A stretch of DNA of 64,000 nt, from NCBI RefSeq assembly GCF_001556045.1, contig NZ_LSIC01000190.1, forward strand, positions 62,001 to 126,000, in the 5' to 3' direction. Both the position numbers and the translations under genes were made by a program. Each line of letters opens with the position of its first letter. Within the stretch, counting starts at the first letter, position 1. The DNA is from Bradyrhizobium sp. CCH5-F6. GTDB taxonomy: Bacteria > Pseudomonadota > Alphaproteobacteria > Rhizobiales > Xanthobacteraceae. This document shows positions 8,101 through 16,472 of this stretch, piece by piece. A model generated the notes under the pieces. The model saw only the letters and a list, made by a program, of their open reading frames with translations. It was not told the DNA's origin and did not search any database.

Positions 8101-9528
8101 TCAACGGCGGAACATGCCGCCCATCATGCCGCCGACGACACCGCCGACGAAGGCCGCACCGGCTGCGTCGCCGGGGCTGCTGCTGCGTTGAGGTGGCGGC
8201 GGCGCGCTGCTCGGAGCCGGGGCGCTAGCCCGCCGGGCTGCCTTCTGGCTGTTGTCGCTCGCCGTCGCGGGGGCAGCCACGACCTCCGAGAGCAGGGCCT
8301 TGTGCTGGTTCTTGTTGAGGTACCCGGAAGACGGATATCCGCGCGCGGCCTGCCAGCGCTTGAGCACCGCGCGGGTCTCGTCGCCGAAGACGCCGGTCTG
8401 CTTGGTGTCGAAGCCGAGGGCGTTGAGGCGGCGCTGCACGTCGCGGCGCTGCGTCTTGTCGAGGCCGATCTGGTCCTCGGTGAGCTGAGTGGCCTCGTCG
8501 GTAAAGGTCGCGGGATCGACGCCCGAATTGAGCGCGCGGGTCGCGGTCGAGGGGCCGCTCTTGATCGCCGCGAGGCGTGCCAGCGCCAGCGCCTTGAACT
8601 GACCGTTCGGATAGGCGGAGAGATAGGCGTTGAGCTCCTCCGGCTTGTTGGACTCCTTCACCGAGCGCCAATATTCGAGTTCGACACCGTCCGAGCTCGC
8701 GGCCGCCGCCGGCACGATGCCGGTAGCGGTCGGGGCCGCGTTGGCGACCTGGGTCGTCGGTGCCTGATTGAGGTAGACGGAGCCCGTCAGGTTGGTGTGA
8801 CCCCAGGGCAGCTGGCCCTTGCGGGTCTCTTCATTGACCTGGGCGCGCACCGACGTCATCGCCTGCTGGATCTCGACGCCGGGCTTGGTGATGTTGTCGA
8901 TCAACGCGCGGGTGAACGGGCTGTTGTTGCCCTCCTGGCCGTCGAGCGCGGTTTGGCCAGGGCCGGTGGCGAACGCGATCAGCGTGCCTTCGCCGGACTT
9001 CATTTCAGCAAGGCCGCTCTGGACGTTGACGCTGCGGGTCGCGGCGTTCGACTTGATCTTGGCGGCGAACGGATTGTCGCGGCAGGCATCGAGGAAGACC
9101 AGCTTGACCTTGGCATCCCCCATGGTCTGCTCGAGCGTCAGGTCGATGTTGATGGCGGCCCCCAGCTTGACGTCCATCTCCGACTTGATGTCCGCATCGA
9201 CGGGCAGGAGATAGTTGGTGCCGCTGACGGCGATGCCGTGGCCGGCATAATAGAACAGCGCGATGTCGGAGCCCTGCGCCTTGCGGCCGAAATCGAGCAG
9301 CTTCTCCGTCATCTGGTCGCGGCTGAGATTGGAGCCTTCGATAACCTCGAAGCCGACATTGCGCAGCGTGGCCGCCATCGCCTTGGCGTCGATCGGCGGG
9401 TTCGGCAGTTGCGCGACGTTCTTGTAGGAGCCGTTGCCGACGACGAAGGCGACGCGGCGATCAGCCTTGGCGGCACTGACCGACAGCGCCATGCACATCA
9501 GCGAAGCGAGGAGGGTGAGATAGCGCAT
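8101..9528 (-). CDS. Secreted caspase-like (C14) peptidase with C-terminal PG-binding-like domain
   Basis: The 475-residue protein has a signal peptide (cleavage after AAKA near 22) and a caspase p20-like domain at about 24-260. The catalytic dyad is intact: His97 in YYAGHG and Cys149 in LDACRDNPF. A region near 365-425 (RDVQRRLNALGF, TGVFGDETRAVLKRWQ) resembles the peptidoglycan-binding type 1 fold. The tail is Pro/Ser-rich and ends in a Gly/Met-rich stretch, GGVVGGMMGGMF. The start was chosen for the signal peptide and GGGGAT upstream. A perfect TGTGA-N6-TCACA site lies about 150 bp before the start. Substrate and role are unknown. Confidence 0.85.
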   Translation of the reverse strand: MRYLTLLASLMCMALSVSAAKADRRVAFVVGNGSYKNVAQLPNPPIDAKAMAATLRNVGFEVIEGSNLSRDQMTEKLLDFGRKAQGSDIALFYYAGHGIAVSGTNYLLPVDADIKSEMDVKLGAAINIDLTLEQTMGDAKVKLVFLDACRDNPFAAKIKSNAATRSVNVQSGLAEMKSGEGTLIAFATGPGQTALDGQEGNNSPFTRALIDNITKPGVEIQQAMTSVRAQVNEETRKGQLPWGHTNLTGSVYLNQAPTTQVANAAPTATGIVPAAAASSDGVELEYWRSVKESNKPEELNAYLSAYPNGQFKALALARLAAIKSGPSTATRALNSGVDPATFTDEATQLTEDQIGLDKTQRRDVQRRLNALGFDTKQTGVFGDETRAVLKRWQAARGYPSSGYLNKNQHKALLSEVVAAPATASDNSQKAARRASAPAPSSAPPPPQRSSSPGDAAGAAFVGGVVGGMMGGMFRR

Positions 9529-9676
9529 TCTGAAATCCCCAGAATCGAATTGCAGGCAGCAACAAATTGACAACGAACCTACACGAAGTGCCCGACTTCA
9601 CGCCACCAAAACGGCCAGTCCGCTGCGTCAACCCGCTGCTGTGTGGCCGAATGTGCACGATGGGGTGTCTCTCCAA

Positions 9677-9692
9677 TGTGATCCAAATCACA
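9677..9692. promoter_or_regulatory. CRP-type site TGTGA-N6-TCACA
   Basis: TGTGATCCAAATCACA is a perfect dyad fitting the CRP-family consensus. It lies in the 201-bp gap upstream of the caspase-like gene (minus), and also below the end of the EamA transporter gene. If it activates anything here, it is the peptidase gene. The second perfect copy in the window is at 17669-17684. Confidence 0.5.
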
Positions 9693-9729
9693 CGGCCACT
9701 TTGTTTTGTCGCAGGAGGCGGCGCGAGGT

Positions 9730-10605
9730 TCACTGCGCGCGGGCTGGAACCGGCGAGGCGGGCTTCAGGTTCAGGAGATTTCCGATCAGGATGAGCCCGG
9801 CGCCGAGCACGGTCCAGGCGTCGAGCCGCTCGGAATAGAGCAGCCAGCCGGCGGTCGCGGTCAGCGGAACCCGCAGAAAGTCCATGGGAACCACGATCGT
9901 CGCGTCCGCGTAGCGCATCGCGCTGGCAAGACAATAGTGTGAAAAAGTACCGCAGACGGCAATCACGCCGACCCAGGCCCAGACATAGGCGGATGGCCAG
10001 GTCCAGACGTAAAGCGTCGGAACGAAGCCCGCGACCGATTGCACCACCAGCATCCAGAACAGGATCGAGAGCGCACTTTCCGTGCGGGTCAGCGATTTGA
10101 CCAGTGCCATCGAGACGCCAAATCCCATTGCGGCCCCGAGCGCGATGAGCTGGCCCGGATTGATCTCCCCGGTCGCGGGACGCACGATGACGATCACTCC
10201 GACGAGTCCGAGCACGATGGCGGCGATCTTCCATGGCGTCATCCGCTCGGACAGGAAGCTTGCCGCGAGGATGGCGGTCCAGATCGGCATTGTGAACTCG
10301 ATCGCCACCACCTGGCCGATCGGGATCAGCGTCAGCGCGAAGAACCAGCCGAGCTGGGCAACATAGTGCACCAGATTGCGGCCGACATGCTGCGGCAGGC
10401 GCGATGTCCTCAGCACCTTCAAGCCGCCGGCGCGGTAGATGAACGGAGCAAGCAACACGAAGCCGACCAGCGACCGCACTTCCATGATCTGAAAAACGTT
10501 CAGCTCGCGCGTGGTCTCGCGCCCGGCAACCGCCATGACCAGCATCAGCGACAGCCAGCCGGCCATCCACAGTGCAGCCATCGTTTTGGACGGGGTCGCG
10601 CTCAT
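9730..10605 (-). CDS. EamA/DMT-family transporter
   Basis: The 291-residue integral membrane protein has about ten hydrophobic segments arranged as two EamA repeats (first about 15-140, second about 155-285). Typical features are GQVVAIEFTMPIW in the first repeat and PMDFLRVPLTA with a C-terminal GLILIGNLLN. Members export amino acids or other small metabolites; the substrate cannot be told from sequence. The start at 10605 gives the usual family length, but no good ribosome-binding site is visible; 10659 is an alternative. It diverges from ridA. Confidence 0.85.
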   Translation of the reverse strand: MSATPSKTMAALWMAGWLSLMLVMAVAGRETTRELNVFQIMEVRSLVGFVLLAPFIYRAGGLKVLRTSRLPQHVGRNLVHYVAQLGWFFALTLIPIGQVVAIEFTMPIWTAILAASFLSERMTPWKIAAIVLGLVGVIVIVRPATGEINPGQLIALGAAMGFGVSMALVKSLTRTESALSILFWMLVVQSVAGFVPTLYVWTWPSAYVWAWVGVIAVCGTFSHYCLASAMRYADATIVVPMDFLRVPLTATAGWLLYSERLDAWTVLGAGLILIGNLLNLKPASPVPARAQ

Positions 10606-10755
10606 TGGGGAGGATGCCGGAGGATGGAAACACGAAGGGACGGCCGGTATCGGCGACATCGCCGGTGTTTGCAACGGTGAAATCTGCGGATGCCGCGATG
10701 GCGGGTGTCGTGCTAGGCATCCATGAACAACGAGAAGATCGGGAGAGCCTCGCTC

Positions 10756-11154
10756 ATGCAAATCTTGCAGCCGGCCGAGTGGAAAAAACCGCGCGGCTTT
10801 TCACATGGCGTCGTCGTCAACGGCCCCGGGCGCTGGGTGATCCTGGCCGGTCAAACCGGCGGCGACGAGGCCGGCAACTACGCGCCAGACATGGCGGCGC
10901 AGGTCGCGACTGCGTTGAAGCGGATCGTCAAGCTTCTGGGGGAGGCCGGCGCCGGCCCCGAGCACATCGTCCGCCTGACCTGGTACCTGACCAGCCGCAG
11001 CGACTATGAAGCGGCCGGTGCTGGCATCGGCGCGGCCTGGAAGGAAACGCTCGGACGCAATTTCCCGCCCTCGACGCTGCTCTATATCGGCGGCCTCGTC
11101 GACGACCGGGCCAAGGTGGAGATCGAGGTCACGGCGTTCGTGCCGGGCGGATAA
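10756..11154 (+). CDS. RidA-family protein
   Basis: RidA proteins hydrolyse reactive enamine and imine intermediates such as 2-aminoacrylate. The 132-residue product (MQILQPAEWKKPRGFSHGV at the start, IEVTAFVP at the end) has normal length and the conserved GQTG segment. A late arginine before LTWYL fits the substrate-binding Arg of the family, although this copy belongs to a divergent subgroup. GGGAG precedes ATG 10756; ATG 10723 would add 11 residues. cysK, whose PLP chemistry can generate 2-aminoacrylate, is nearby, but no operon link is seen. Confidence 0.85.
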   Translation: MQILQPAEWKKPRGFSHGVVVNGPGRWVILAGQTGGDEAGNYAPDMAAQVATALKRIVKLLGEAGAGPEHIVRLTWYLTSRSDYEAAGAGIGAAWKETLGRNFPPSTLLYIGGLVDDRAKVEIEVTAFVPGG

Positions 11155-11186
11155 AAAATCGACCTGGCGAGGTTGCCGGGTCGATT
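11152..11186 (-). terminator. Intrinsic terminator for the 11.2-12.0 kb genes
   Basis: On the minus strand AATCGACC (11186-11179) pairs with GGTCGATT (11164-11157), followed by a run of T. It ends the two small secreted-protein genes and overlaps the stop codon of ridA. Confidence 0.7.
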
Positions 11187-11201
11187 GTCCTACGGTCCGC
11201 T

Positions 11202-11687
11202 TTAGCGCGACATCGAGATGTTGGCGCCGCGGAACTGGCTGTCCGCGCGCATCGTGACGGTCTGCCTGTTGCCGCTCGTCTTCAGCGCGATGTTGGCGTT
11301 GAAGCCGGCGGCAGAGGCGACCACCTCGAAGTTTCCGCCGCCGCCGCGCCCCTGGAGCGAGCCAGAGATGTTGCGGCTGGCCTCGCTCCAGCTTCCCGAA
11401 ACGGCATTACCCGCCGACTGAACGTTGGCGGCGAGGTTGAACTTGTAGGCGTCGCTGGCGCAGGTCAGCGACATCTCCATGGTCGGACCGATCGGGGCAT
11501 ACTTGGCCCGACAGCGGATCCGCTCAGTCGAACCGTCATCCAGCGTAACCGTGCCGCTGCCGCTCCAGCTTCCCGCCATCGCGGCGAATGGACCGGACTG
11601 GGCGTTGCTCTCGGAGTTGGCAATTCCCGCTGCAAACAAGACGGCGGCCGCGATCAGCAGCCGCCGGTTACGGGCACGAACCTCCAT
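11202..11687 (-). CDS. Secreted hypothetical protein
   Basis: The 161-residue product has a signal peptide (RRLLIAAAVLFAAGIA, cleavage near SNA). The mature part is rich in Gly, Ser and short alternating hydrophobic strands (GSWSGSGTVTLDDGS, VSGSWSEASRNISGSL), suggesting a small beta-rich fold. I do not recognise a named family. It starts 4 nt after the stop of the gene at 11692-12042, so the two are probably co-transcribed. Confidence 0.7.
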   Translation of the reverse strand: MEVRARNRRLLIAAAVLFAAGIANSESNAQSGPFAAMAGSWSGSGTVTLDDGSTERIRCRAKYAPIGPTMEMSLTCASDAYKFNLAANVQSAGNAVSGSWSEASRNISGSLQGRGGGGNFEVVASAAGFNANIALKTSGNRQTVTMRADSQFRGANISMSR

Positions 11688-11691
11688 TGGC

Positions 11692-12042
11692 TTATTGGCG
11701 CGATGCTTCCCAGCGCCCGCTGCACGGTATGCCTGCTGATGCTCCATTCCACTTCCCCGATCCGGCGTTGCCGTTGAGTTGACCGTTCGCATATGCACCA
11801 TTGATCGAAACTTTCACAAGTCCCCCGCTACCGATGGTGCCGGAAACGTTAGCACCGGGCGCGGTGATCTTGCCATCGGCGACCGTCAGCATAGAACTCG
11901 CAGTCGGTTCGCACGAGCCGGTCTTGGTCACGATGGTGACCTGCCAATTGCCGTCATAGGGGCTCTGGGCAAAAGCGGGGGCGGTGAGAGTGCCGGCGGA
12001 AACTGAGGCGGCACAAATCGCCGCAATGCGAGCAAAACGCAT
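11692..12042 (-). CDS. Secreted hypothetical protein
   Basis: The 116-residue product has a signal peptide ending in APAFA. The mature part begins QSPYDGNWQVTI and contains two cysteines (SCEP and IPCSG) that could form one disulfide. Its compact, Gly-rich, strand-forming composition is like that of its downstream neighbour, although clear homology between the two is not established. The function is unknown. Confidence 0.7.
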   Translation of the reverse strand: MRFARIAAICAASVSAGTLTAPAFAQSPYDGNWQVTIVTKTGSCEPTASSMLTVADGKITAPGANVSGTIGSGGLVKVSINGAYANGQLNGNAGSGKWNGASAGIPCSGRWEASRQ

Positions 12043-12223
12043 GAATTCGTCCTTGAATCTGTCTGATATGCTGACGCTTATTCGGACGAAATGTGACGGA
12101 AATTTGTTGCGTTGCCAAAACGAAAATTGTTCCTTTTGGAACAATGGTTTATTTGCACTCTTGATCTCGGTTTTCGAAGTGGAATCAAGGCCTACTCACG
12201 TTAAGGGTAAACGTGAGGAAGAC

Positions 12224-12811
12224 TCAGGAAAGGCTCGGTGCGGCGGTCGCGAACTGCTCGTCCTGAGCTTTGGCTGGCAGCGCCTTGTGGACCTTGGCGT
12301 AGTCGATCACGTCGGCCAGCAGCTTGAGCCCGAGCGGCGCCAGGGCGCGCTCCCACAGCTCCCGTGCGGTCTCGCCCTTCTTGACGAAGCACCAGTCCTG
12401 GGCGGCGATCGCGCCCGCGTCCATGCGGTCGGCGAGGTGGTAGATCGTGCCGCCGGCGATTGGATCGCCTTCCTTGATGGTCCATTCCACGGCGGCCTTG
12501 CCGCGATGGCGCGGCAGTAGCGAGGGGTGATAGCCGATCCCGCCGAGCCTGGCGGCGGCGAGCGCGTCCTTGCCGATTCGGGCGTGGCTGTGCGCGGTGA
12601 TGATCAGATCGGTATCGGGGGCGATTTCGGAAGCCACCACCAGCTTCGGATTGGCCTGGACCACGACCTCGATGCCGGCGGCCTTGGCAGTTGCGGCGAG
12701 GCGATCCTCGGCATCGGCCACCACGACCCGGACGACCGAGACGCCGTGCTCCCGGAGCATGTTCAGGGTGGTCACGCCGAAATGGCGGGAGCCGACGAGG
12801 GTAATGCGCAT
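12224..12811 (-). CDS. Formyltransferase-fold protein
   Basis: The 195-residue product matches the N-terminal formyltransferase domain of the Fmt/PurN superfamily. It has a Rossmann start (MRITLVGSRHFGVTTLNML) and the catalytic segment GIGYHPSLLPRHRG, which contains the conserved His and the SLLP loop. The tetrahydrofolate-binding Asp region is represented by GAIAAQDWCFV. It lacks the C-terminal domain of methionyl-tRNA formyltransferase and is too divergent to call PurN. It probably formylates an amine or sugar substrate, not identified. Confidence 0.8.
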   Translation of the reverse strand: MRITLVGSRHFGVTTLNMLREHGVSVVRVVVADAEDRLAATAKAAGIEVVVQANPKLVVASEIAPDTDLIITAHSHARIGKDALAAARLGGIGYHPSLLPRHRGKAAVEWTIKEGDPIAGGTIYHLADRMDAGAIAAQDWCFVKKGETARELWERALAPLGLKLLADVIDYAKVHKALPAKAQDEQFATAAPSLS

Positions 12812-13314
12812 GGGGGTCCGATCCGTCTCGCAACTGCGTCATCCCCCGATAACACGTCCGCACGCCCTGTCACCACCCGCGCGGGGTTTGCATGGGTTAT
12901 CAACAATGGGCCGGGCGCCGGCTGCAATGATCGCCCCCTATTTCGGATTGCCTTGCACCGATTTCTGCGTCGCCGGCCAGCGTTGCCGCGCCGCCACGGT
13001 CGGACGGTGAGCGGACCGATAAGCGGTTCCTGTGTTTCATTTTTAACAGAGACGTCGCCGATCGGCTGATAATCTGCGCCAACCGGGGCTGGCTACATTT
13101 CAATCCGCATCCGTTTTCGAACCCGGTTTTTGGCCGCTGGCGCGATCGCCGGCGGCCTTTTCGTGCCACACGTCACGAAATACGTCGGACGGTAACACGA
13201 TCTCAACCAGCTTGGCGTATCGACGAATCTGTCGCGGATTTGTATTGCGTACCGCGACATTGAAAACGCCGCCGGCGTGGGCGCGCCGCCGGGCCTTTTC
13301 GCCGGGACAGATTC
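12812..13314. other. Gene-free interval
   Basis: No convincing gene is seen in 503 bp. The one notable item is an inverted repeat at 13159-13180, TTTCGTG and CACGAAA separated by 8 nt, about 135 bp before the next gene. It could be an operator or a hairpin. Confidence 0.4.
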
Positions 13315-13521
13315 ATGCCGAGCGCAATCGAGCAGATCGTCGACGCCTATGTGCGCCTGAGAAACCGCCGCGGCCTCGACGAGCTGATGATGCACAGGCA
13401 GCGCCTCGCCGTCGATCTGAAGAGCAGGTCCGGCTATGATTTCAGCCTGCCGATCGGCCAGATCGACGAGGAGATCGCGATCATCGAGGCGGGGCTCAGC
13501 CGGCTCAAGGCGGCCGACTAG
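13315..13521 (+). CDS. Small conserved-looking hypothetical protein
   Basis: This 68-residue soluble protein is mostly helical (SAIEQIVDAYVRLRNRRG, then ELMMHRQRLAVDLKS and a final IDEEIAIIEAGLSRL). GGGACAG lies before the ATG. No motif identifies a function, but the charged helical pattern and high-GC third positions fit a real gene. Confidence 0.6.
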   Translation: MPSAIEQIVDAYVRLRNRRGLDELMMHRQRLAVDLKSRSGYDFSLPIGQIDEEIAIIEAGLSRLKAAD

Positions 13522-13672
13522 ATGTCTGCGTCGTGCGCGTGTTTGGGCCGAGCATCGTCGCGCAGCCAGGTCCGGTTCATATGCAGTTCAGGCCGGCCGT
13601 GTCTCAATCGCCACGTTGTTTCGTGGGACACGAATCCTGATAGGCTTGTCCCCGTGATCTGGAGGAGTCGTC

Positions 13673-14089
13673 ATGATCGAGCTTGCGCTGGCCGGCCTGA
13701 TTGCGTTTGCAACCGTGCCAGCGGCACCGCCGGCGCCCATGGCGGAGCAAGTTCAGTTCAGAGGCGGTCCGGGCGGACAATGTCCGCATGGCTATGATTT
13801 CAACCACTCGAACGGCCGCTGCTATCCCAATGACTATCACGCGCCGGGCGTCTACACCCGGGATCCCGGACCACGCTACGGGGGCGGCGGCCTTTGTCCG
13901 CACGGTTACGATTACAACTACTCGAACGGTCGTTGCTATCCGAACGGGGCGCATGCGCCCGGAGCCTACGGCGTTCCCGAATCCTACGGACGCCGCGGCG
14001 GGCTCTGTCCCCACGGCTTTGCGTATAATTATGCTGACGGCCAGTGCTACCGCAACGGCATGCAACCGCCGGGCCTGTACGGCCGCTAG
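13673..14089 (+). CDS. Secreted tandem-repeat protein with CPHGY motifs
   Basis: The 138-residue product has a short signal-like N terminus and then three tandem units. Each has the form CPHG(Y/F)xxNxx(N/D)G(R/Q)CYxN, with HAPGxY or PPGLY after it (starts near residues 37, 76 and 113). Each unit has two cysteines and several aromatic residues, suggesting three small disulfide-bonded modules in the periplasm or outside the cell. GGAGGAG precedes the ATG. I do not recognise a named family. Confidence 0.75.
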   Translation: MIELALAGLIAFATVPAAPPAPMAEQVQFRGGPGGQCPHGYDFNHSNGRCYPNDYHAPGVYTRDPGPRYGGGGLCPHGYDYNYSNGRCYPNGAHAPGAYGVPESYGRRGGLCPHGFAYNYADGQCYRNGMQPPGLYGR

Positions 14090-14118
14090 CCGATTGCCGC
14101 GCCGGCCGCGTTGATTGC

Positions 14119-14421
14119 TCAGTCGCGCCGGCCGCCGTCAATCACCGTGAAGAGTGGGCGCGCCGGCGTCGGCTCGACCAGCAGTTCCTCCACGAGTGCG
14201 GTTGCCGCGTCGACATATTTGCGGGTCGGCTTGTCGAGAGGGCGCTTGGCCTCGTCGTCGAGCGCGACTTTTGCCGCCTCGACCAGCTTGCGCATGCGTG
14301 CCGCATGATCGTCGCCCGCCGTCAACGTGGCGCGCGCCAGCGAGCGCAGCACGAACAACTCGCCCTCGAGGCGGAGCAGACGGTCGTTGAGCCTGGTCAG
14401 GACGGCGTTGAGGTCGGCCAT
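14119..14421 (-). CDS. Hypothetical coiled-coil protein
   Basis: The 100-residue product starts with a heptad-rich helix (LNAVLTRLNDRLLRLEGELF) and is rich in charged residues and alanine throughout. No signal peptide or known motif is visible. The start at 14421 fits the helical pattern; a longer frame would run into the intergenic repeat at 14451-14555. Confidence 0.6.
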   Translation of the reverse strand: MADLNAVLTRLNDRLLRLEGELFVLRSLARATLTAGDDHAARMRKLVEAAKVALDDEAKRPLDKPTRKYVDAATALVEELLVEPTPARPLFTVIDGGRRD

Positions 14422-14450
14422 GGGATTCGACGTGGAGGATCCATCCTGAT

Positions 14451-14555
14451 CTAAAGCGCGATGCGATGGGGATGAATCGTCATTTCGCTTTATGTGGTTG
14501 TTCAAGCACGATCTTTTCGGAGAGCCGCTGCGCACTTTTCCGGATCATGCTTTAG
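14451..14555 (+). repeat. Intergenic palindromic repeat, copy 1
   Basis: The element runs from CTAAAGCGCGATG through GATGAATCGTCAT and GATCTTTTCGG to CCGGATCATGCTTTAG, with near-palindromic blocks. A second copy in reverse orientation lies at 23581-23673, and a fragment at 26813-26842. Elements of this sequence are recalled as common between genes in Bradyrhizobiaceae; no search was possible. Confidence 0.75.
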
Positions 14556-14621
14556 CGGCGATCGGTGAACGGAGTCCAAACGGCGCCGGTGCAATTCGGC
14601 CGATCCTGCGACCCGTGGACC

Positions 14622-14849
14622 TTACCACTCGACGCCCGCCCAGCGCTTCCCGAACACCGGCGGCCTCGTCTTCACCGCTTGCCAGCCGAAGAAATGATGC
14701 TTGCCGGACCAGGTGTGCACGACACCGCTGCAGATGCTGCATTTGAAGCTGCCGGTGTGGACTTCGCTGTGCTCTTCTCTGGTCGCGGTGTAGTTCATGC
14801 CGCAACCCGCACAGGTGAACTCTTCGATCGTCCAGATGCTGTTGGCCAT
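14622..14849 (-). CDS. Small zinc-ribbon protein
   Basis: This 75-residue protein has two CXXC pairs, CAGC (about residues 13-16) and CSIC (37-40), spaced as a zinc ribbon, and ends with an aromatic tail (HHFFGWQAVKTRPP). It has no signal peptide and no known partner. The start at ATG 14849 gives a natural N terminus before the first CXXC. Confidence 0.65.
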   Translation of the reverse strand: MANSIWTIEEFTCAGCGMNYTATREEHSEVHTGSFKCSICSGVVHTWSGKHHFFGWQAVKTRPPVFGKRWAGVEW

Positions 14850-15299
14850 GGCCCAGAATGCGTTTCGGTGACCTCGATCCACCGTAGTCACCGGCTTTTG
14901 CAGCGGCGTAAATTCGCGCGGGGAAATCCGGTTAACGCGCATTAGCCACGCCCGGCTGGCGTCGAGGCGATGCGAGATCAGCGCCGCTTCGAATGTCCAG
15001 GCCGATGAGAATCTGCACCTGTCGAAGGGGAATATTGTCGCTGGCCGCATAGGAATAGCGCCAAAAGCCAGACGCGGTGTTCTGCTTTCAGAGCTAGGAG
15101 GCGCGCCGGCGCCTGCCCGCGCGCATGGGGCTCTCCGGAAGGGGCGTCATCGTCTCGGAATGCGGAGTGGCCCGATGTACTCCTGACCGGCAGCGTGGTC
15201 AGTTCCAGTCGTCTTGACGCCGGATGCGTTGCTGGCAATAACGGCCCGGCCCTCGCAAGCGCCGGAAGTTGCGTTCATGCCGCAAGGAAAGCTGTGCCC
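14850..15299. other. Gene-free interval
   Basis: No supported gene is seen in 450 bp. The region should hold the promoter of the AI-2E family gene; no clear -35/-10 pair or operator stood out. Confidence 0.35.
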
Positions 15300-16379
15300 G
15301 TGAAAAGCCTCCGTCAGCTCCTGACGGGTGAGGACGTCATCCAGCTCGTGATCCGGCTCGGCCTGCTCGCCCTCCTGATCATCTGGACCTTCCTGATCAT
15401 CCGCCCGTTCGTGCCGATCCTGGCCTGGAGCGGCGTGCTCGCGGTCGCGTTCTATCCGGCGTTCAGCTGGGTCGCCAAGGCCCTGGGCGGCCGCCCCAAG
15501 ACCGCAGCAGCGATCCTGACCCTGATCACGCTCGGCATCGTCATTGGTCCGGCGACCTGGCTCGGCATCAGCGCGGTGGACGGCGTGCGCGAGCTGGCGC
15601 ACCAGCTGGGCACCGGCGACCTCGCGCTCCAATCGGCGCCGGAGCAGCTCAAATCGTGGCCGCTCGTCGGCCCCTGGCTCTACGACCTCTGGGATCAAGC
15701 CTATAACAATGTTCGGGCGGTCGTGCGCGAGGTGGCGCCGTATCTCCAGCCGCTGGCAGGCCCGCTGCTCTCGCTCGCGGGCGACGCCGGCGTCGGCACG
15801 CTCCAGTTTCTCGTCTCCGTGTTCGTGGCCGGCTTCCTGTTTCCGCACGGACCGCGGCTGGTTGCGGCTGGCCGCGGCTTCCTGTTTCGCATCGTGCCGG
15901 AGCAGACCGAGCATTTCCTTGGGCTCGCGGGCGCGACCATCCGCGCCGTGGCGCAGGGCGTGATCGGCGTCGCGATCGTGCAGGCGCTGCTCGCCGGCAT
16001 CGGCTTCAAGCTGGCGTCGGTGCCGAGCGCGGGCCTTCTCGCCTTCATCGTGCTGCTGCTCTCGATCGTGCAGATCGGTGCTTTCCTCGTGCTGCTGCCG
16101 GTGATCATCTGGATCTGGACCGCCAAGGACGTCACTACGGCGCTGCTGCTCACCGTGTTTCTCGTCCTCGTCGGCTTCATCGACACCATGTTGAAGCCGC
16201 TCGTCATGGGACGCGGCCTGACCACCCCGACCATCGTGATCTTCGTCGGCGTGATCGGCGGCACCCTGGCCCATGGCATCGTCGGCCTGTTCATCGGACC
16301 GATCATCCTGTCGGTGGCCTGGGAACTGATGATGGCCTGGATCAGGACCGAGGACCGGGCGGAGCCGGGGAAGGGCTGA
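15300..16379 (+). CDS. AI-2E family transporter (TqsA/PerM-like)
   Basis: The 359-residue membrane protein has about eight hydrophobic segments, with the family pattern of a long soluble insert after the first pairs (about 80-150). Members export small molecules or sodium; the AI-2 role of E. coli TqsA should not be assumed here. Typical C-terminal segments are GFIDTMLKPLVMGRG and GLFIGPIILSVAWEL. I chose the GTG at 15300, with AAGGA about 11 nt upstream, because it puts the first membrane helix at the usual place. Confidence 0.85.
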   Translation: MKSLRQLLTGEDVIQLVIRLGLLALLIIWTFLIIRPFVPILAWSGVLAVAFYPAFSWVAKALGGRPKTAAAILTLITLGIVIGPATWLGISAVDGVRELAHQLGTGDLALQSAPEQLKSWPLVGPWLYDLWDQAYNNVRAVVREVAPYLQPLAGPLLSLAGDAGVGTLQFLVSVFVAGFLFPHGPRLVAAGRGFLFRIVPEQTEHFLGLAGATIRAVAQGVIGVAIVQALLAGIGFKLASVPSAGLLAFIVLLLSIVQIGAFLVLLPVIIWIWTAKDVTTALLLTVFLVLVGFIDTMLKPLVMGRGLTTPTIVIFVGVIGGTLAHGIVGLFIGPIILSVAWELMMAWIRTEDRAEPGKG

Positions 16380-16423
16380 CCTCGCGCCTCGAAGGGCGCA
16401 GCCTGTGATCAAGGCGTGCCGCG

Positions 16424-16449
16424 AACTTGTCTATTCGACTAGACAAGTT
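16424..16449. promoter_or_regulatory. Long perfect inverted repeat upstream of the Nudix gene
   Basis: AACTTGTCTA and TAGACAAGTT are perfect 10-bp arms around the 6-bp spacer TTCGAC. The element lies between the AI-2E family gene and the Nudix gene, 24 bp before its start. It lacks a U-run, so it looks more like an operator (for example of a TetR-type protein) than a terminator. The protein that binds it is unknown. Confidence 0.55.
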
Positions 16450-16472
16450 ACGATGGGTCGATTCTGTTCTCG

